Assembly (NCBI GenBank): GCA_958295465.1
Contig: OY282353.1
Location: forward strand, 1,906,001 to 1,970,000
Reading direction: 5' to 3'
DNA: 64,000 bases
Origin: an uncultured Gammaproteobacteria bacterium
Lineage (GTDB): Bacteria; Pseudomonadota; Gammaproteobacteria; HK1
The notes beneath the pieces were generated by a model, which worked only from the letters and a program-made list of their open reading frames with translations, was not told the origin of the DNA and made no database searches. Both the position numbers and the translations under genes were made by a program. Shown in pieces: positions 58,966 through 64,000 of the stretch (position 1 is the first letter of the stretch; the number at the start of each line of letters is the position of its first letter).

Positions 58966-60261
58966 TCAGCCGCGCTGGTGGTACATCTCGCCCATTTCGG
59001 TGAAGTGCTTGACCAGCAGGTCGCCGTGCATGGCCCACCACTCGGGGATGTTCCGCATCTCCTTGATGACCGCCTTGCCGTTCTCGATCACCACCACCGG
59101 CCAGTTGCCGACGAGCGCGTTGTCGATCCCGAACAGCTCCTTGCCCCACCACTTCGCGTCGCCGAAGGCGTGCTTGCCGACGCCGCCCTGCTTCATGCCC
59201 GCCAGGACGTCCTGGGGCTCCACGCTGCCGGCCCGCTGGGCGCCCTGCACCCAGAGATCCATGATCGACGCATACTCCCAGGACACCGCGCCCCACTCGC
59301 CGGGCCAGCGCTTGTTGTACTCGGCGTAGAACTCTCCCGGGGCGTCGAAGTTGATCCCCGGCTGGCCGAGGGCCGGATCGTCGAAATCGGGGAACTGGAA
59401 GATGAAGCCCTCCATGAACTCCTTGGAGGTCTTCTCGACGATCTTCTCGTAGAAGTCCGCCGTGCAGGAGATCATCTGGCCCTTGAACCCCTGCTGGTGC
59501 GCCTGCTCGCACAGGGGATGCACGTAGTCCGCGTAGGCCGTGTCGAGGCACAGGATGTCCGGGTTCTTCGACAGCATCGACGTCATCACCGGCGCGAAGT
59601 CGGTGGTCGAGAGGTCGAAGAAGACGGTGTCCAGGACCTCGATCCCGTGTGCCTCGAAGGCCGCGAGATAGGTCGCCACGGAAGGCCGGCCCAAGGCGTC
59701 GTCCTGCGCGCAGATCACGGCGGATTTCAGGTTCGGCATCCGGTCCGCGAGCCACCACACGCCGGTGACGTTGTAGATGGGATGGACCTCGCAGGGTGCG
59801 ATCAGGGTCCCGGTGTCCGGCGACAGATCGCTCGGCAGCAGGGTGGACACCAGCATCCCCGACTTGTCGGCGATGGGCTGCACCGCCGGCCACGTGTCGC
59901 CGCCCAGCATCATGATGAACTTGACGTCGTCTTCGAAGATGAGCTTCGTGGCCCCGGTGCGCGCCTTCTCCGGCGCGTACTCGTTGTCGTAGGAGACGAA
60001 TTCGAAGGTGCAGACGTCGTCCCCGATCCTGACCCCGCCGGCGGCATTCACCTTCTCGGCCCAGATTTGGCATCCGTACAGGCCCGGCAGCCCCCAGGCC
60101 GCGACCTCCCCGGTGAGGGGCGCCAGGAATCCGATCCTGACGGTCCTGGTGGCGGCGGCGGCGGGCATGGGCGCCAGACCGCCCACGGCGGCGGCCCCGG
60201 CCGCGGTGGCGCCTAGAAACGTCCGCCGGCCTATCTTCTTCTGAAACAGTTGCATGGTCAT
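58966..60261 (-). CDS. ABC transporter substrate-binding protein, probably Tat-exported
   Basis: 431 residues. The N-terminus KKIGRRTFLGATAAGAAAVG carries a twin-arginine motif and a weakly hydrophobic core ending PAAAA. The mature part has the Leu/Ile/Val-binding fold: RIGFLAPLTGEVAAWGLPGL, AVICAQDDALGRPSVATYL. GAGGAG lies about 9 bp before ATG 60261. It is the receptor of the permeases at 58677 and 57786. The ligand is unknown; the neighbouring TMAO-type genes make a nitrogenous osmolyte conceivable. Confidence 0.86.
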   Translation of the reverse strand: MTMQLFQKKIGRRTFLGATAAGAAAVGGLAPMPAAAATRTVRIGFLAPLTGEVAAWGLPGLYGCQIWAEKVNAAGGVRIGDDVCTFEFVSYDNEYAPEKARTGATKLIFEDDVKFIMMLGGDTWPAVQPIADKSGMLVSTLLPSDLSPDTGTLIAPCEVHPIYNVTGVWWLADRMPNLKSAVICAQDDALGRPSVATYLAAFEAHGIEVLDTVFFDLSTTDFAPVMTSMLSKNPDILCLDTAYADYVHPLCEQAHQQGFKGQMISCTADFYEKIVEKTSKEFMEGFIFQFPDFDDPALGQPGINFDAPGEFYAEYNKRWPGEWGAVSWEYASIMDLWVQGAQRAGSVEPQDVLAGMKQGGVGKHAFGDAKWWGKELFGIDNALVGNWPVVVIENGKAVIKEMRNIPEWWAMHGDLLVKHFTEMGEMYHQRG

Positions 60262-60502
60262 CGGTCTTCTCCTCACGGTCAGGGTGTGGCCGTCCCGATT
60301 CTCGTTCTGCGAACGCATCCGTTGCCGAGACCCGGCTCGGGATCCGTCGAACCATCCGTGTGTCTAACGTACCACTTCTGGCCCGCGCATCAAGAGAAAA
60401 CGGACCGATTCCGATCCGGATCCTCCGCGCTTGGCGGCATCCGTTTCCGGGGTCACGGTGTGGAACGTCATCCGCCGGGGCGCGTCCTTCCGAGGAACGG
60501 CT

Positions 60503-61156
60503 TCAGGTTCCTCCGTCCGGCGCGATGAGGAGCACCGCGCCCAGCAGTTTGCGCCGGTCGTCGAAGCCGTCCGGGCGCTCCCTTCGCCATCGTTCGAGCC
60601 GGTCCCTGGCGTCGGGGAGGCCGTTGCGCCGCGCGGCGAGGATCGATCGTCCTTCCATCGCCAGCGCCCGGAATCGTTCCCTCGGAAGGCGGTCGTAGCC
60701 GCCCGTGTGCCTGGCCTGCAAGCGCAAATGGAACGTGGAGCTGCGGGCGAAGGTGATCGGCTTGAGGGACTCGATCCATCGATCGCCCGCGTCCCACAGC
60801 GCCAGCGCTTCCTCGATCATCCGTTGCGCTGCCGGCGTGTCGCCCGCCCGGCGCTCGGCCACCGCGAGGTTCGCCACGCTGGTCGCCACGCGCAGATCGC
60901 CGGGCGGCAGGTGCTCGCGGGCCAGTTCCAGGGCGCCGCGCCACAGCTCCGACGCTTCGGAATCGCCGTTCGCCCGCGCGCATTCCGCGGCAGCCTCCTG
61001 GATCTGCTCCCAGATGACCTCCGCGTTCGTCCAGCCAGCCCTTTCCAGCAAGCCGGGGTCGTGGACCGGAGTCGCGATGATCTCGGGGTGCTTCGTCGAG
61101 CCGGCCATCTCCATCTCCATGCGCGCCCCGTCCCGGGCTACAATGCGGGACGCCAT
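60503..61156 (-). CDS. TPR-like hypothetical protein
   Basis: 217 residues, all helical. Repeats resembling tetratricopeptide units: SEASELWRGALELAREHLPP, then RVATSVANLAVAERRAGDTP, then AQRMIEEALALWDAG. No signal peptide or membrane segment. Divergent from the tmm relic with 36 bp between starts. Function unknown. Confidence 0.7.
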   Translation of the reverse strand: MASRIVARDGARMEMEMAGSTKHPEIIATPVHDPGLLERAGWTNAEVIWEQIQEAAAECARANGDSEASELWRGALELAREHLPPGDLRVATSVANLAVAERRAGDTPAAQRMIEEALALWDAGDRWIESLKPITFARSSTFHLRLQARHTGGYDRLPRERFRALAMEGRSILAARRNGLPDARDRLERWRRERPDGFDDRRKLLGAVLLIAPDGGT

Positions 61157-61192
61157 CGGTTCATGAAGAAACCGTAGAGGAGGAGTCGGGTG

Positions 61193-61654
61193 ATGAGCAA
61201 GCGCATCTCAGTCATCGGGGCGGGGCACTGCGGTCTTTCGCAGCTTCGCGCCTTCCAGCAGGCCCGGAGCAAGGGCGCGGACGTCCCGGAGATCGTGTGC
61301 TTCGAACGGCAGTCCGACTGGGTGGGAAGGATCGAGTTTCCGTCGCGCGAGGAGATGGAGGAGGACGCGGCGCAGTGGCAGGCGCGTGAAGAGGCCCTTC
61401 GGAACCCGATGGAGGACATCGACTTCCAGACCGACTACTGCAAGGATCTCTCCGCGGCGACCGACTACGCCATCGACTGGGGCGTGCAGTCCGACAACTT
61501 CAAGGCATGGGAGCACCACAAGGACGAGGACATCGCGACCTGCCGCGACCACCCGCACGTCTCCCCGGTCACCGGCACGAAGGCGCCTGCCCACCACACG
61601 AAGTGGTGGGAGGCGATGGACGACTCGATGGAAACCTTCATGAACGGCGGATAG
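61193..61654 (+). pseudogene. tmm: Trimethylamine monooxygenase gene (tmm) with a large in-frame internal deletion
   Basis: The first about 45 codons match the FAD-binding N-terminus of bacterial FMO/Tmm (SVIGAGHCGLSQLRAF, then PEIVCFERQSDW). The last about 105 match the Tmm C-terminus (REEMEEDAAQWQAREEAL, then KAWEHHKDEDI, then HHTKWWEAMDDS). The roughly 300 codons between, including the NADPH-binding Gly motif, are missing, yet the frame is kept. GAGGAGGAG precedes the start. A 153-residue product could still be made but should not oxidise trimethylamine. tdm follows 123 bp downstream. Confidence 0.8.
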
Positions 61655-61777
61655 CCGGAGGATCGATCCTCACGCCGTTTTCTTTTCAAGAGAGGACGCG
61701 CACGGCGCTTCCGGGAAGCGGCGGTGCGGGAGAACAGCCCAGGAGCATGGACGCATGAGTCAAGAAAGGACGGTGAC

Positions 61778-64000
61778 GTGATCCCCGCGGCCGTCGCGCC
61801 CATGCCGGCCCGGCGCGGGCCGGTGCTGGCGCCGGGGCTGCCCGTGCTGCCGCCCAACGTCGAGCGGCATCCGGTCCCGGGCGGAGGCACCCGCACCCTG
61901 GCCCTCGACGCCGGGGACGAACTGACGGTCATCGATCGGGAGGGCCGGCAGCCCTGCGAGCTGGTGGTCTTCGATGCCGGCGGGCGCCCGAACCCCGCGC
62001 TCATCGGCGCGAAAGGGGCCGGGGCGCCGCTCGGTATCCAGGCCATCCTCGATCGCCCGACCCCCTCCGCCAAGCGCGTTCGCGACGCCCTCGCGGCCCG
62101 CGGCCTCGACCTCGGCCGGGCCGCCGTGGTGCGGCTGTTCGGCGACGGATCGCGCGCCGGAGCGACGGCCGCGTTCGTCGCCACCGCTCCGGCCACCCTC
62201 GTGGCCGGCGCCCCCGGCGGTCCGATGCCGGCCGATGCACAATGCCCCCCGACCGAGATCGTGCTCTACGTCCGCCGTGAGTCGAGGACGAACCGGAAGC
62301 CGGCCAACGGCCCGCCGCCGCCGCTCGCGGACCCGGTGATCGACCTCGACATCCAGCCGGGGACCGTCAGGGCATACGAAGTCAAGGCGGGCCAGTTCAT
62401 CCAGGTCGTGGACGTGAAGGGGCGCGAGTGCACCGACTTCCAGGCGTTCAGCCTGCGCGCCCTCGACCGGGGCCTCGAACGCGAGATCGACCCCACCACC
62501 ACCCGCTCCCTGATGGGCTCGCTCTACCCTGGCCCCGGCCTGTACTCCAAGTATTACACCGTCGATCACGAGCCGCTGCTGGAACTCGTCCAGGATACCT
62601 GCGGGCGCCACGATTCCTTCGGCCTCGCGTGCACCGCGCGCTACTACGAGGACCTGGGATACCCCGGCCATGTGAACTGCTCGGACAACATCAGCGCCGA
62701 GGGCGGACGCTTCGGCATCCGTCCGCGCGGCGGATGGCCGGCCATCAACTTCTTCTTCAACACGACGCTCGATGACGCCAACGCCATCGGGATGGACGAA
62801 CCCTGGTCGCGTCCGGGCGATTTCGTGCTCATGCGCGCCCTCACCGACCTCGTCTGCTTCTCCACCGCCTGTCCATGCGACGTCGACCCCGCGAACGGAT
62901 GGAACCCGACCGACGTCCAGTTGCGGGTGTACGACCGGAACGAGGACTTCAAGCCAGCCAGGGGGTTCCGCATGACCGCCGACGCCGATGTCCGGATGAC
63001 GAAGCACACCGGGTTCCACGACTGCTTCGCCGCGCATACACGGAACTTCGTCGAGTACAACGGGTACTGGCTCGCGCAGGACTTCCCCGCCCACGGGGCG
63101 ATCGGCGAGTACTGGGCCTGCCGGGAGCGGGCGGTGGTGACGGACCTCTCGCCGCTTCGCAAGTACGAGGTCCTCGGCCCCGACGCCGAGGCGCTGATGC
63201 AGCTCTGCGTGACCCGGGACATGCGCAGGCTCTCGGTGGGGCAGGTGGTCTATACCGCGATGTGCTACGAGCACGGCGGGATGATCGACGACGGCACCGT
63301 CTTCCGGCTCGGGGACAACAACTTCCGGTGGGTCGGCGGCAACGACCTCTCGGGGCTGTGGCTGCGCGAGCAGGCGCAGCGGCGCGGGCTCGACGCCTGG
63401 GTCAGGACGTCCACCGACCAGCTCGCCAACATTGCGGTGCAGGGTCCGAAGAGCCGGGAGATCCTCGAACGCATCCTCTGGACCGGACCAACGTGGCAGA
63501 GCGTCGGGGAGCTCGGCTGGTTCCGGTTCTCCGTCGCCCGGCTCAACGACTTCCACGGCATGGCGCTGGTCGTCTCCCGTACCGGGTACACCGGCGAACT
63601 CGGGTACGAGCTCTTCTGCCACCCCAAGGACGCCTGGACCCTGTTCGAGGCGGTCATGGAAGCGGGCGAACCCTTCGGCATTGCGCCGCTCGGGCTGGGC
63701 GCGCTCGACATGGTCCGGATCGAGGCGGGGCTCGTCTTCGCGGGCTGCGAGTTCAGCGATCAGACCGATCCGTTCGAGGCCGGGATCGGGTTCACGGTGC
63801 CGCTCAAGTCCAAGGCCGGCGACTTCATCGGCCGGGAGGCGCTCGCGCGGCGCAAGGCGCATCCGGTACGGAAGCTCGTCGGGCTCGACCTCGAGGGCGG
63901 GCAGGCGCCCTCCACCGGCGACTGTGTGCGCGCCGGGCGCGCGCAGGTCGGGGAGATCACCTCCGCGGTGCGCTCGCCCATCCTCGGAAAGGTCGTCGCG
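61778..64000 (+). CDS. tdm: DUF1989-GcvT fusion protein, probable trimethylamine-N-oxide demethylase (Tdm), partial
   Basis: 741 codons are in the window and the gene runs past its end. After a Pro/Ala-rich N-terminal stretch comes a DUF1989-type domain (about 190-400) with cysteines in KGRECTDF, QDTCGRHDSFGLAC and STACPCDVD that fit the zinc site of Tdm. A glycine-cleavage T-like tetrahydrofolate domain follows (GEYWACRERAVVTDLS, LANIAVQGPKSREIL, SRTGYTGELGYELFC, APLGLGALDMVRIEAG). Tdm converts TMAO to dimethylamine and formaldehyde, with folate taking the one-carbon unit. GTG 61778 with AAAGGA upstream is preferred. The first 190 residues look DUF1989-like again, so this protein is longer than typical Tdm. 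Confidence 0.78.
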   Translation, partial: MIPAAVAPMPARRGPVLAPGLPVLPPNVERHPVPGGGTRTLALDAGDELTVIDREGRQPCELVVFDAGGRPNPALIGAKGAGAPLGIQAILDRPTPSAKRVRDALAARGLDLGRAAVVRLFGDGSRAGATAAFVATAPATLVAGAPGGPMPADAQCPPTEIVLYVRRESRTNRKPANGPPPPLADPVIDLDIQPGTVRAYEVKAGQFIQVVDVKGRECTDFQAFSLRALDRGLEREIDPTTTRSLMGSLYPGPGLYSKYYTVDHEPLLELVQDTCGRHDSFGLACTARYYEDLGYPGHVNCSDNISAEGGRFGIRPRGGWPAINFFFNTTLDDANAIGMDEPWSRPGDFVLMRALTDLVCFSTACPCDVDPANGWNPTDVQLRVYDRNEDFKPARGFRMTADADVRMTKHTGFHDCFAAHTRNFVEYNGYWLAQDFPAHGAIGEYWACRERAVVTDLSPLRKYEVLGPDAEALMQLCVTRDMRRLSVGQVVYTAMCYEHGGMIDDGTVFRLGDNNFRWVGGNDLSGLWLREQAQRRGLDAWVRTSTDQLANIAVQGPKSREILERILWTGPTWQSVGELGWFRFSVARLNDFHGMALVVSRTGYTGELGYELFCHPKDAWTLFEAVMEAGEPFGIAPLGLGALDMVRIEAGLVFAGCEFSDQTDPFEAGIGFTVPLKSKAGDFIGREALARRKAHPVRKLVGLDLEGGQAPSTGDCVRAGRAQVGEITSAVRSPILGKVVA

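Overview
The window is GC-rich chromosomal DNA from a proteobacterium, most likely an uncultured marine or host-associated gammaproteobacterium. The order lptD-surA-pdxA-rsmA, with apaG, apaH, ubiK, comM, hemH and aroE close by, is typical of Gammaproteobacteria. CoA-transferase, phytanoyl-CoA-dioxygenase-like, TRAP, branched-chain-type ABC and trimethylamine-oxide genes, mixed with insertion-sequence debris, resemble genomes of sponge-associated or marine lineages. That placement is inference.

Layout. 1-5,030: the end of a 2-hydroxyacid dehydrogenase, a scar of decayed ATPase and transposase, a family III CoA-transferase, an AbrB-type membrane protein, a hypothetical gene and a 2OG-Fe(II) oxygenase. 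4,676-13,450: an accessory island. It holds a minus-strand trio (S24-like protein, solitary Cas6/Cmx6-like protein, small protein), an AAA ATPase fused to a PD-(D/E)XK-type nuclease, an AAA/DUF4276 gene pair, a frameshifted IS1595-type transposase, an AT-rich polytopic glycosyltransferase-like gene, and scraps of an SDR gene and istB. 13,529-25,399: an uptake and catabolism block with a complete branched-chain-type ABC importer, hydantoinase/oxoprolinase B and A subunits, malonyl-CoA synthetase (matB) and an ornithine-carbamoyltransferase-like enzyme. 25,434-38,866: mostly core genes (thyA, apaH, apaG, comM, ubiK, aroE, rsmA, pdxA, surA, lptD, hemH, tRNA-Met).

39,053-56,600 is a second, heavily rearranged accessory region. 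It holds two copies of a vapBC module (one truncated), tandem NCS2-type permeases, an mcrBC type IV restriction locus whose mcrC is split by an IS4-like element with an 11-bp target duplication, a decayed second copy of part of mcrC, and a TRAP transporter whose dctP is cut by a nested insertion. 56,791-64,000 holds a second branched-chain-type ABC system without ATPase genes, then a trimethylamine monooxygenase gene (tmm) with a large in-frame internal deletion, then a nearly complete gene for a DUF1989-GcvT protein, the architecture of trimethylamine-N-oxide demethylase (tdm).

The strongest leads are the solitary Cas6-like cassette, the interrupted and duplicated vapBC-mcrBC defence block, the internally deleted tmm beside tdm, the liv-hyu-matB catabolic cassette, and short dispersed repeats that have supplied new 3' ends to two genes.
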